Positions 1 through 11,900 of a DNA stretch of 64,000 nucleotides are shown piece by piece. This stretch comes from Arcuatula senhousia (taxonomy: Eukaryota; Mollusca; Bivalvia; Mytilida; Mytilidae): assembly GCA_963971305.1 (NCBI GenBank), contig OZ020307.1, forward strand, positions 2,679,501 to 2,743,500. Reading direction: 5' to 3'. How positions within the stretch are numbered: the stretch's first letter is position 1; each line of letters opens with the position of its first letter. The notes beneath the pieces are model-generated. The model did not search any database. It saw nothing but the letters and a program-made list of their open reading frames with translations, and had not been told where the DNA came from. Position numbers and translations under genes: made by a program.

Positions 1-149
1 TCTAACACAGGTTTGGGTGATGATTGAGAGAAGCTGTCTATAATAATAGTCCTGAGAAAATCTATCACAAACTTTCTGGCTGGATGTTCTGTTAAAACAC
101 CTACAATTGTTAGAAAAAACACAAAACTGAGAGAAGCTTTTATTCTTTA

Positions 150-258
150 CATGAATTGATAGCACTTCAATGTATCATCCTTTTCATGTTCATCGCCTGT
201 AAATAACCTATATAGCATTACATGGGCGTAAAACACCAACTCACTCACTCACTCACTC
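150..258 (+). repeat. Retroposon tail, GGGCGTAAAACACCAAC plus CACT repeats
   Basis: Ends with GGGCGTAAAACACCAACTCA and a CACT microsatellite at 240-258. The tail closely parallels that of the 69-bp retroposon (GGGACATAAAGCAACCAA plus AATC). The 5' limit is uncertain. Confidence 0.6.
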
Positions 259-540
259 AATTTCTCAAGTCTTTGTTAAAACTAAATCATAACTTGTTTA
301 TAATGTTTGTCTGTTTAGAATCTATATGTTTGATGTCTGATTATTCACATCAGTCGATAGATGTTTTTTAGCTAGCTGTCAGTAACTGCAAGTGTTCTCA
401 AAAGAGTTCCTCTTAATCTTGTTTTTCTTGTAGTCTTTATGTCTCACATTCTCTCTTGTTATATTGAAAATTTATTGACTTGATTTTTACCAGTGTTATA
501 AAGATTATAAATAGTGAGAAGGCTTGGCCCAAAAAAATTT

Positions 541-830
541 ATATGTGCCTGTCCATAGCCAGGAATCTTTGTCAAATCTTTTGACTCCCCCTGTTCGTTC
601 TATGTCCAGAAATGAGTCTTTCCCTACTAATTATGGGACTGGTTTTGAATCTTATGAATTGTATTTCTAATCTTGGGCCAATGCTAAACAGTAGACAGAA
701 ACCGCTGGTCATGTTGAAGACTGCCTTCCATTGTGGATTTTTTAAATTGATGCTTGTTTATGTAAGAAGTGTTGCATACACTTATTTCACATCTCATAGT
801 TGCTTATGTTGAGTAGATGTATAGTGAAAC
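541..830 (+). repeat. Dispersed repeat D, copy 1
   Basis: About 290 bp sharing TGTCCAGAAATGAGTCTTTC, TCTTGGGCCAATGC, ATGTTGAAGACTGC and ACACTTATTTCACATCTCAT with copies at 29590-30375, 35755-36025, 38900-39012 and 51105-51150. Nature unknown; possibly the 3' part of a retroelement. Confidence 0.65.
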
Positions 831-923
831 TCTCATCTCACTACTTACTAGTGGGAGACTTTTCGGGAGCTTTAATGTAAACATAGCCATCATCCTCTGG
901 GAACGGCTGCAATTAGAATTGAA

Positions 924-2352
924 ACAAGGAAATGTGTCAAGATGACACTGATGCCCCGCTGGCAAATAAAATAAAACTGTTATTTTTACCAAATTTGCTA
1001 AGTCCAAGGGCCCTAATTTGGGTCAAAATCAGTGGACCGAAACGAAACTCGAACTTGACCTGTAACTCATCATGGTAGACTCACATACCAAAAATCTTTT
1101 GAATATATGCAAGGATGTGGAAAAAAAGTGCGGAAAACTTTCTTTTTACAAAATTTGCTAAGTTCAAGGGCCGTAATTTAGGTCAAAATCAGTGGACCGG
1201 AACGAAACTCAAACTTGACCTGTAACTCATCATGGTAGACTCACATACCAAAAATCTTTTGAATATATGCAAGGATGTGGAAAAAAAGTGCGGAAAACTT
1301 ATTTTTACAAAATTTGCTAAGTTCAAGGGCCGTAATTTAGGTCAAAATCAGTGGACCGGAACGAAACTCGAACTTGACCTGTAACTCATCATTGTAGACT
1401 CACATACCAAAAATCTTTTGAATATATGGAAGGATGTGGAAAAAAAGTGCGGAAAACTTATTTTTACAAAATTTGCTAAGTTCAAGGGCCGTAATTTAGG
1501 TCAAAATCAGTGGACCGGAACGAAACTCAAACTTGACCTGTAACTCATCATGGTAGACTCACATACCAAAAATCTTTTGAATATATGGAAGGATGTGGAA
1601 AAAAAGTGCGGAAAACTTATTTTTACAAAATTTGCTAAGTTCAAGGGCCGTAATTTAGGTCAAAATCAGTGGACCGAAACGAAACTCAAACTTGACCTGT
1701 AACTCATCATGGTAGACTCACATACCAAAAATCTTTTGAATATATGCAAGGATGTGGAAAAAAAGTGCGGAAAACTTATTTTTACAAAATTTGCTAAGTT
1801 CAAGGGCCGTAATTTAGGTCAAAATCAGTGGACCGGAACGAAACTCGAACTTGACCTGTAACTCATCATTGTAGACTCACATACCAAAAATCTTTTGAAT
1901 ATATGGAAGGATGTGGAAAAAAAGTGCGGAAAACATATTTTTACAAAATTTGCTAAGTTCAAGGGCCGTAATTTAGGTCAAAATCAGTGGACCGGAACGA
2001 AACTCGAACTTGACCTGTAACTCATCATGGTAGACTCACATACCAAAAATCTTTTGAATATATGGAAGGATGTGGAAAAAAAGTGCGGAAAACTTATTTT
2101 TACAAAGTTTGCTAAGTTCAAGGGCCGTAATTTAGGTCAAAATCAGTGGACCGGAACGAAACTCAAACTTGACCTGTAACTCATCATGGTAGACTCACAT
2201 ACCAAAAATCTTTTGAATATATGCAAGGATGTCGAAAAAAAGTGCGGAAAACTAAAGTGTGACGGACGGACGGAAGGACGGACGGACGGACGGAAGGACG
2301 GACGAACAGACCGAAAAACTATATGCCCCCCAACAAAGTTGGCGGGGCATAA
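924..2352 (-). mobile_element. Helentron/pearl-like element with eight 159-bp core repeats
   Basis: The 3' end (low coordinate) has CTTGT, a hairpin from GTGTCAAGATGACAC and, just inside it, ATGCCCCGC. The 5' end at 2340-2352 carries the inverted partner GCGGGGCAT. Between them are eight nearly identical ~159-bp core units (starting near 997, 1157, 1316, 1475, 1634, 1793, 1952, 2111) and a GGAC microsatellite at 2258-2310. This layout matches bivalve pearl elements and Helentron-associated interspersed elements. No transposase or RepHel frame. Confidence 0.75.
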
Positions 2353-2716
2353 AAATAGCATGTATAGCTTTATATAATATTTCAGCTTAACAACACTATA
2401 ATTGGAAAATTAGCATGTTTATCATTATTTTATATTTCAGTGTTGGGGATATCTATCTAACTTACATGGATGTAATAAGAGAGTGAGTCCTAATGACACT
2501 ATATATGTTATAAAATGTATGATTTGAAATTTGATTCTTCTTATTTTAAATTTTCTGTTCTTTCTTCTTTATGAAAAAATTATAGTAAGGCACTAGCCCA
2601 AACTAAATCTTGATTATGATAAGCATTTAATTTTTGGTTAGTGAAACCCTAGTACTGCCTGTACATGAAAAATTTTGTGCTAATATTTGAAAGTATAAGA
2701 CAAGAAATATAAATAC

Positions 2717-2920
2717 CATGAATTCATCCTCTGGTGTTGTGACTTGTTCTTGTTTACTGACATTGGTAGATGGGAACAGAGTAGCTACCAGACCACCTAT
2801 AAAATCTGGTGATGTAGACAGAGATATGAAATCTGGGTGGTTATGGTAGAGAGACAATAGAAACTGCATCAGTGTGACGGGATATTCCTGTAACCAGCTA
2901 CTGTTGGTCTGATCAGATTC
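2717..2920 (-). CDS. WDFY3: WDFY3 exon w30 (last in window)
   Basis: Acceptor GATTATCCAG, donor TTCATG|GTATTT. Encodes SSWLQEYPVTLMQFLLSLYH, NHPDFISLSTSPDFIGGLVA and TLFPS, matching human SWLREYPVTLMQFFRYLYHNVPDL and SPDFLCALAATVFP. Phase 0-0, 68 codons. The next exon must lie before position 1; I found no WDFY3-like frame in 1-2716. Confidence 0.96.
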
Positions 2921-5900
2921 CTGGATAATCAAATGAATTTCAATTTGTAAAATCAATCTGGCTGCAAGTTCTGAAGATAATCAATCAAATTTTCCTCATT
3001 ATGAAATTAAAATGTATCTTTTTTCAAACAATTCTTATCTTCATTCATTTGTCTACTATAGGGGTAAATGCTAAGAAAACAGTGCTAGTGGAAAACGCTA
3101 TGATATCAGCATTAGAACTAAGCTTAGTTTTTTTGTAAGATTTAAAATAGAATAATGTCTACCTGATTCAGCATGTGTCTGATAAGAGCTAGGAGTACAA
3201 GTGCAGCATCAGGACACAGCTCTGAATGTTTCTCCTTAACGATGGATGATATTGACCTACTGGAAGGTACACCAAATATTACTGACCATACCATGTCTAA
3301 GTTCAGCTACAAAGATAAGATTTATAGATAAAAGAATTGAATATACCAATAGAACCCCACAAAAATGCAAATTCTTTCAGGATTGACCTGTTAAACAGAG
3401 CTCATCCTACTATTCTGAGAGTTTGTATCACTGGCTCTTGATGGTGTTGTAGCCCTTTATGTATTTTTTTTCATTTTTAGGAAATTGTTGCTTCTTTCAC
3501 TTTTATTAATTCATACTTATGCAAATTATAATTAATATTAATAAGTGGATGATGTTTCCCTTTAAAATACATTTATAATTTGATTTGATTCAAATATGAT
3601 TTTTCAAATTCATCTTGTGCTCAAATTGAAAGGCAATCTTTGTCTTGTTCAAATTCTTTACATTATTAACAATACCTGTACATCTTTTGGTAAAGACTTG
3701 ATCTGTTGTCCCAGTAACATTGCCATCAGTATAAAGTATATCTCAGCCACGTTAGCATGTTTGGGTAACAACCACTGAAGCACGGAGAACCCAGGAACCT
3801 GACACACTTCACGGTTCAACGCTCGCTTCTGTCCTTTGTTACTAGTTCCTATATTTAAGCCTGCAAAATAATACAGATATTTAAAGACATTTTTTTTAAA
3901 GAACTTCTTTCAATGCAATTACTGATTTTTGTAAAATTGTAGCATTGTTTTGCTTTACATTACAAAATATTGAAATAAATTAAGAATTATCATAAACCTC
4001 TATCTTTCTAACTGAAAGGCAGTGATAAATTAGATAAAAGTATTTTATGTTAAATAAAGGTCACTTATGTATTAAATGCCAATTACATGATATCTAGTTT
4101 CTTAAACACTGATTGGACAGAAACACAGATACACAAACAAGCGAGACTTAACTAGATACCAGGGAGATGATAGCCATCTCCAAGGGCCCCGCTACCGGCC
4201 TCATATTTCAGTCACTGGTAACAATTTGTCAAACAAATGAATACCTAAACTTGATCAGTTTATTATCTACAAGGAACAATAAAAAAGTGTAGAAAATAAA
4301 ATTGCAATGGATTTTCTAACTTCAAAGTGCAATAGCTCCCATAAAAATTTTATTGAATTTTCAAATTTCAAAGGGCCATAACTCCCATAAAAAATTGTGG
4401 ACCAGCACGAAACTCAAACTTGATCTGTAACTCATCAAGGTAAACTCACATTCCAAAAATCAGTTCATTATCTATAAGCGTTTAGAAAAAAAGTGCGGAA
4501 AACTGAAATTTTAATGAATTTTCAAAGTTCAAAGGGCCATAACTCCCATAAAAATTTGTGGACCGGCACAAAACTCAAACTTGATCTGTAACTCATCAAG
4601 GTAAACTCACATACCAAAAATCAATTCATTATCTATAAGTGTTTAGAAAAAAAGTGCGGAAAACTGAAATTTTAGTGAATTTTCTAAGTTCAAAGGGCCA
4701 TAAATCCCATAAAAATTTGTGGACCGGCACATAACTCGAACTTGATCTGTAACTCATCAAGGTAAACTTACATACCAAAAATCAGTTCATTATCTATAAG
4801 CATTTAGAAAAAAAGTCCGGAAAACTGAATTTGTTACGGACGGACGGACGGACGGACGGACGGACGCACGGACGGACAGACTGATTACTATAGGGCGTCC
4901 GCAACAAAGTTGCGGGGCCCTAATTAAGTTTAGTAGTCATTTTAAAGGTATGACATCAACTATCTCTGACAAGGTCAATAGGTTAAATGCTGAATGACAA
5001 CCCTGCAAATAGTAAGGGCTATTCCTTCAAAAAATGTTTCCTGGAAGAAAAACTCCAATCAATTTTAGGGGTAGTATTGACACTTCAAAAATATTGTGTT
5101 CACCATGGCTATTTACAATTATTGCATATTTACCCCCCCCCCCAACCGTCTTTTAATTCCAAGGAGTTCTGTCCCCTTGTGACATTTGTTTTTGGATAGC
5201 CCAAATAAGAAATGTTTAACAATCCAGAGTTATATGTGAATATATTTAGATGAAAATTAAACTTTTATTTGTTCATGCTATAGAATGAAAAGATGGTTAA
5301 GTATATTGTTCTAAAATTTAAGCTAAAATTTTCAATGATAATTGCCATGAGCATAATATTATCCTATGATACCTATAAACAGATAGATTACAATCCAAAA
5401 CCAATTGAAAATTTGCTTAGAGAGCTGAAATTCTCCTTGCCTAAAATAACATGATGACTCATAACTCAATAATTCCATTAATAATAACCAAACATAATAA
5501 ACACATTTAAAAACCTTTTTTTATATAAAAGTCTACATTACACACCATATCAATGTCATAAACATTATGATAATTTTTGAAGAAAAATCCCAGCCCTCTT
5601 GCATACATGTAATGAATAAAATATTCTTCCTAGCCTACACCTAATATGAAGCCCTATGCATAAACCTTTAACCATAGTTTATGAACAGAAATAACCTTTT
5701 CTTTTCTTTTTCCGTCCTAAAACGTGAATATTAAAGGTTAAAGCACAGGTATAAACCAAAAAGCCTAAACTATAAAATCTAGTCTAAAAGACATTTATAA
5801 ACCCACAGGTGTCATTTATTTTTGTACAGACAAATACCAGACTTAAAATGATAACATAACATGCCCTTAGAAAGACTTGTTTCACAATAGCTTTGAGAAA

Positions 5901-8900
5901 TACCCTAGATCTAAGAAAAAGAAAATATTTGACAGAATCTTATAAAACATTCATGCAAAACATTTGTGAGGATAAAAATTGTAGAGTTTAATACCATCAC
6001 ATCCAGCTATTTCTGTAAACATTGAAAGCATAGCAGAATTATTTATCATTAAAAAACAACAAGAAATATTGAGATGATGAATTAAGATTGTATTACACAA
6101 AGGAGACTGAAACCAATAAACATTACTGTGGATTCATTTTTTTATGGATATCAATTTTCAGGGTTTAGCCAAAAAAGACATTTCATTGGATTTTTAATTT
6201 CATGGTTTGCACATGTTTTCCATGGAAGACGTATGTTGCCTGCGTCTTAAAACATTCGGTAAACAGGAAGTAGCAATGTTTCAGGCATAAAATTACTTTA
6301 CACCTTAATATACTATGGGATGAAGATACATGTCAAATCTTTTGAAGCTGTGTCATGTAGTTGCCTGGAAAACTGGATATTTTTGTGACGCCGCAGGACG
6401 ACGACAAAGCAGGATAAGGAAGACAAAAGATGACAGATGCTGCCAAAGTAACCCCTATATGTCGCTTTTACTATACGTTGCAGGCATTATAATAAAAACC
6501 ACAGTATTTATAAATGTCAATTTAAGTTGATCACTAATATCATGATCAAAAACAATATCTGTTTTTATATTCCAATAAACAATTTTTTTTCAATTATGTT
6601 AACCCATTTATTCAAGCATCATTTTTAATATTGTTGTTGGATGAAATTGGATGAAAAGGATATAAGTTGAAAGTGTGTTTCCTGTGTTAAATACAAACAA
6701 GCACCAAAGTGAACACGGAATCAACAAACTTGAAATTCCTTACCATGACTAAGAAATCTTTTATCTTTTTTATTGACTACAATAGGCACATCAATGTTAG
6801 ATTTTCATTACAATTAATGCTACAGTAAGCTACAATTATATAATAATATTAAATGAAAGACACAGAAAAGCTATAAAAACAAGAGGCTCCCAAGAGCCTG
6901 AATCGCTCACCTGAACTACACAGATACATATATTTGTAGATATTATTGTGCTTAACCATATGCAATTTAAATTTATGAAATATCTTGGTTAGTTTTCAGG
7001 CTTAATAAGTGCAAATTTGGCAAAAATTAGGAAAAAGAACAATAACTCCCACATCAGCAGTCAGATCTTTTCCGAAATTTCAGGACAGGTAGATCTTATT
7101 ATGCTGATCACTTTTGATTCTTGCACAATTTTGATATCTGAAACCAGTTTTGAGTTATTAGCAAAAAAATGAAATTTGCCCCTATGTTCTATTTTTAGCC
7201 ATGGTGGCCATGTTTTTTTAACGAATCAAAAATCTGAACGATAGAGTTGTAGCATATAAGCTATCAAACAGTGTGCCATGTTAAGATGCAGTTGGTCTTA
7301 CTGTTTCAGACAAGTCAGGGGAAAAGTAATGAACAATGGTAAATATTGACGCTTTAAGGGTCATAACTCCTAAAAGAAATGGTTCTACAGCTTTGACCTA
7401 ATTACATGAACTGTAGATCTTGATGTGCTTAATCATATGCAATTTGAATATTTGAAATATCTTGTATAGTTTTCAAGATATAGGGCTAAATATGTGCAAA
7501 ATTTTGAAAAAATCCAGAAAAAGGGCAATAACTCCTATGTCGTTTGTTGGATCTTCCTTTAAATTTCAGAGCAGGTAGATCTTGAGGTGCTAATCACTTT
7601 TGTCTCCCATCAGAATTTTGATATCTGTTACCGTTTTTGAGTTATTTGCAAAAAACTGTAATTTACCCCTATGTTCTATTTTTAGCCATGGCGGCCATGT
7701 TTTTCAACGAATCAAAAATCCAAACGATAGAATTGTAGCATTAATGCTATTCAACAACTGTGCCAAGTTTGGTTGAAGTTGGATGTATGGTGTCAGACAA
7801 GTTAATCTTTGAAATTCAGGGTAAAAGTAATGAAAAATGGTAAATTTTGACGCTTTAAGGGCCATAACTCCTAAAAGAAATGGTTCTACAGCTTTGACCT
7901 AATTACATGAAATGTAGATCTTGATGCGCTTAATCATATGCAATTTGAATTTTCAAAATATCTTGTATAGTTTTCAAGATATAGGGCTAAATAAGTGCAA
8001 AATTTTGAAAAAATCCAGAAAAAGGGCAATAACTCCTACATCAGTTGTTGGATCTTCTTGAAAATTTCTGGGCAGGTAGATCTTGAGGTGCTGATCACTT
8101 TTACCCTATGCCAGAATTTTGATATCTGTTACCGTTTTTGAGTTATTTGCAAAAAACTGCAATTTACCCCTATGTTCTATTTTTAGCCAAGGCGGCCATG
8201 TTTTTCAACGAATCAAAAATCCCCACGCTAGTTTTATACTACCTATGCTAATTAACAACTGTGCCAAATTTAAAAGCCATTGGACTTATGGTGTTAGAGG
8301 AGTTAACGTTTGAAAAATGTTAACGACGACGGACGACGGACGACGACGGACGACGGACGACGGACGACGACGGACGACGGACGACGGACGACGACGGACG
8401 CCAAGTGATGGCAATAGCTCACATGGACCTTTGGTCCAGGTGAGCTAACAAAAGAAGACATCTAGAAGTTCTACTAAAGGGAAATTATCTTACCTAGCAT
8501 AACACCAACATGTTGTTTCAGGACGGGTTCTGTCCCTTTGAGCCACCCTCCACCAACACTGCCGTCACGGAACTTTGTGGCTGCTGACGGACTCTGAAGC
8601 ATGGTCAGTAGAACTAACAAAGATTTGATGACAGTGGAGGAATGAATGTGTCCTTGGATGAAGAGCAATAACCAATCAAATCCTAGCACCTTCTGTAACT
8701 CATCACACATCCTGGCAAAAGGTTTCAAAAGTGTGGTTATGTAACATAAGTAGAACCAATTTCTGGTGCATGGACAGATTCTTAAATTGACAGAGTACTT
8801 TATTACACAAAACAGCAAACCAGTTTGGAGTACTCAACTAAAACCATAAACAGTTGTTTTTTTACTTTGTAAATAAATAAACCTTAGTCAACTGTGTTTA

Positions 8901-11900
8901 TGCTAGAAACTAGATACCAGGGAGATGATAGCCATCTCCAAGGGCCCCGCTCCCATAAAAAATTGTGGACCGGCATTAAACTCAAACTTGATCTGTAACT
9001 CATCAAGGTAAACTCACATACCAACAAGAGGCTCCCAGGAGCCTGAATCGCTCACCTGGTCTTAATGTCAACCCTTTGAGGACTTTTGTATAGATAAATG
9101 AGCTGAATGTTTAAGCAATAAAAAGCTTTTCTCTATCTGCAATAGTTTTCATTCCAAAGCAAAAAACACTATTTTTCACCTTTAAAGGGCCATAACCCCT
9201 TAAAGGGGTCATCTGACAACTTTGACCCTATGGAGACTTTTGTAGAGCTAATAAAGCTGAACATTTAAGCAAGCAACATCTTTTCTCTATCTGCAAAAGT
9301 TTTCTTTCGTTAGGCCAAAAACACTATTTTTTGTCTTTAAGGGGCCGTAACCACTATAAGGGGTCATCTGGCAACTTTGACCCTATGGAAACTTTTGTAG
9401 AGCTAAATGAGCTAAACATTTAAGCAAGCAACAACTTTTCTCTATCTGCAATAGTTTTCATTCCATAGGCCAACAAGAGTCTCCCAGGAGCCTGAATCGC
9501 TCACCTGACAAATGTGCCTGAAGTAAAGGTTATAAGGCAAAATCTATTAAACGTTGAAAGGGTCATAAGATTAATAAGGGGGTCATCTGACAATATGGTG
9601 GATCTAAAGGTGCTGATCACTTTTGTTCTCAATCAAAATCTAAAAATCTGTCACCCTTTTTGAGTTATTTGCAAAAAAATGCAGTTTAACCTAATGTTCT
9701 ATTTTTAGCCACAGCGGCCATGTTTTACAACCAATCAAAAATCCCCACTACAGTTCTATACACCTAATAATAACAAGTAATAAGTGTAACAGTGATACTG
9801 TTACTAAGTCTCCCAAACGAAGTTTCCCAATTGACTCCCTTGTAATAATCTCAGACTCCCCTATGGTTACAAATGCTTTCTCTTAAAATAAGTAGTAATA
9901 AAATATATGGTTATAGGGTGGGGATCTCAATGGCTTTAAAGATATTAAGGATTTTGTAATTTGAGGGGGGCAGGGCATGACCCCATGGGACCCCCCTATG
10001 GTACCAAATGATTCGTCTAATCATAAAGAGTAATAATATATATGGTTATAGGGTTGGGATGTCAATGATTTTCAAAATATTAAGGATTTTATAATTTCAG
10101 GGGGGCGGGGCATGACCCCCCTGGGACCCCCCTATGTTACCAAATAATTCGTCTTATCATAAGGAATAATAATATATATGGTTATAGGGTGGGGATCTCA
10201 ATAATTTTCAAGATATTAAGGATTTTGTAATTTGAGGGGGCAGGGCATGACCCCATTGGACCCCCCCCTAATGGTACCAAATGATTCATCTAATCATAAG
10301 GAGTAATAATATATATGGTTATAGGGTGGGGATCTCAATGATTTTCAAGATATTAAGGATTTTGTAATTTGAGGGGGGTGGGGCATGACCCCCTGGGACC
10401 CCCCTATGGTACCAAATGATTCGTCTTATCATAAGGAATAATAATATATATGGTTATAGGGTGGGGATCTCAATAATTTTAAAGATATAAAGGATTTCGT
10501 AATTTGAGGGGGTGGGGCATGACCCCCTGGGACCCCCCTATGGTACCAAATGATTCGTCTTAACATAAGGATTAATAATATATATGGTTATAAAGTAGTT
10601 ATTTGAACAATTTTCGACATATTAAAAAAATATCATTTTTGGGGGTATTTGGGGGGGCGTGGCACAGCCCCTGGGGGGTCCCCATACTTGAATTTCAGGG
10701 AGGACCCACATCTCATAGGGTTCTACCACTGTGCCAAATTTGAACTAAATCGGTCAAGTATAAAGTACAAAAGGGCCCCGGACAAAGTTGGCGGCGCGAG
10801 AAAGAAGAAGAAGAAAAATAACTAGATGTAAATGCCATTTCGAGAAATAGCAGATGTCACTCCACTTTGGGTGTAAAGTTTATTAAGTTCATGTTAAAAG
10901 CTCATTGAATTATCATATGTCATCATGACATTTACCTTTCAATGTATGGAAGGTGCGCTGCGTAAAAACGATTGAGAAGTACACCCGCTATAATTGATTA
11001 GTGCTTTTATGGTGGCTTGTGGGTAAATCAGACGAAAAAGACACCCGAAATTTGGAATTTACATCTAAAATGCCAGAAATATGCCTAATAGTAATGTTTT
11101 TTAACTGGAAACTACTATTTAGTCATTTATACTACTAATGACTTAAAATTGACTTTAATTTAGTACTTAAAAATACAAATTAAATACTTTTATACATAAA
11201 TATTCCTAAATTACGTATATAAAACATCAAAAGTATTTAAATCATTATTTTTTATCCTAAAGATAAGCTACCTAAATAACAATATATTGAAGGGTAGAGA
11301 GTCGTTTTATTGTGCACTTAAATGATAAAACACGACATCGGTGCACAAGTTGTGAAGTACATATGCGAAAGTTTTTTAGTACATCCGCACAAGTTGAATT
11401 GTACATCTTTTAACGATTGGCGAAAGTTGAGATGTGCAAATGCGACAGTCGAGATGTACAACTGCTTTAGTTGAGAAGTACAACGAAGAGTTGAAAGTAC
11501 CAATAGGTATAAATTATGTGTTGCTTAACCTCGTTACGATTTAAGTCACATTGGTGGATTTTCAATTTCTCACGGATCAGTTTTGTAAGTGTGTTTTGTT
11601 TTCTTTTATCTGACTATGTTTGCTAGATTCGTCTTAATTTGATCTTTCTGAGATCTGCAAATGCGACTTTTTGTTTTAATGATAATATTTCCAGACGAAA
11701 TCGAAATGAAATAGTCAATTTTCAAAAAAAAAAAAAAAAAAAAAAAAAACAAACTGTCCATAAATCATTAGCTTTTTCATGTTTGGACCATATGGTTTGA
11801 TCATTGATCGAATAAAAGGGAGTCGGCGGTAAAGTTGTTAACGTGTCGGGCTACTAACACTGAGTCTCGTGGTTCCATCCTCGTCTGAGGTGAAAATTTC

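Larger units (their letters stand above)
1..923. other. Intron sequence before the first mobile element
   Basis: Apart from the retroposon tail and dispersed repeat D listed separately, this is AT-rich intron with no WDFY3-like frame on either strand. Confidence 0.6.

Noticed and set aside
2186..2377. Charged frame DGRTEGRTDGRK in the first element
   Set aside because: It is translation of the GGAC microsatellite in a non-coding mobile element.
11816..11900. A tRNA gene
   Set aside because: Box-like motifs are present, but the cloverleaf cannot be drawn convincingly and it lies inside a transposon, so a SINE head is more likely.
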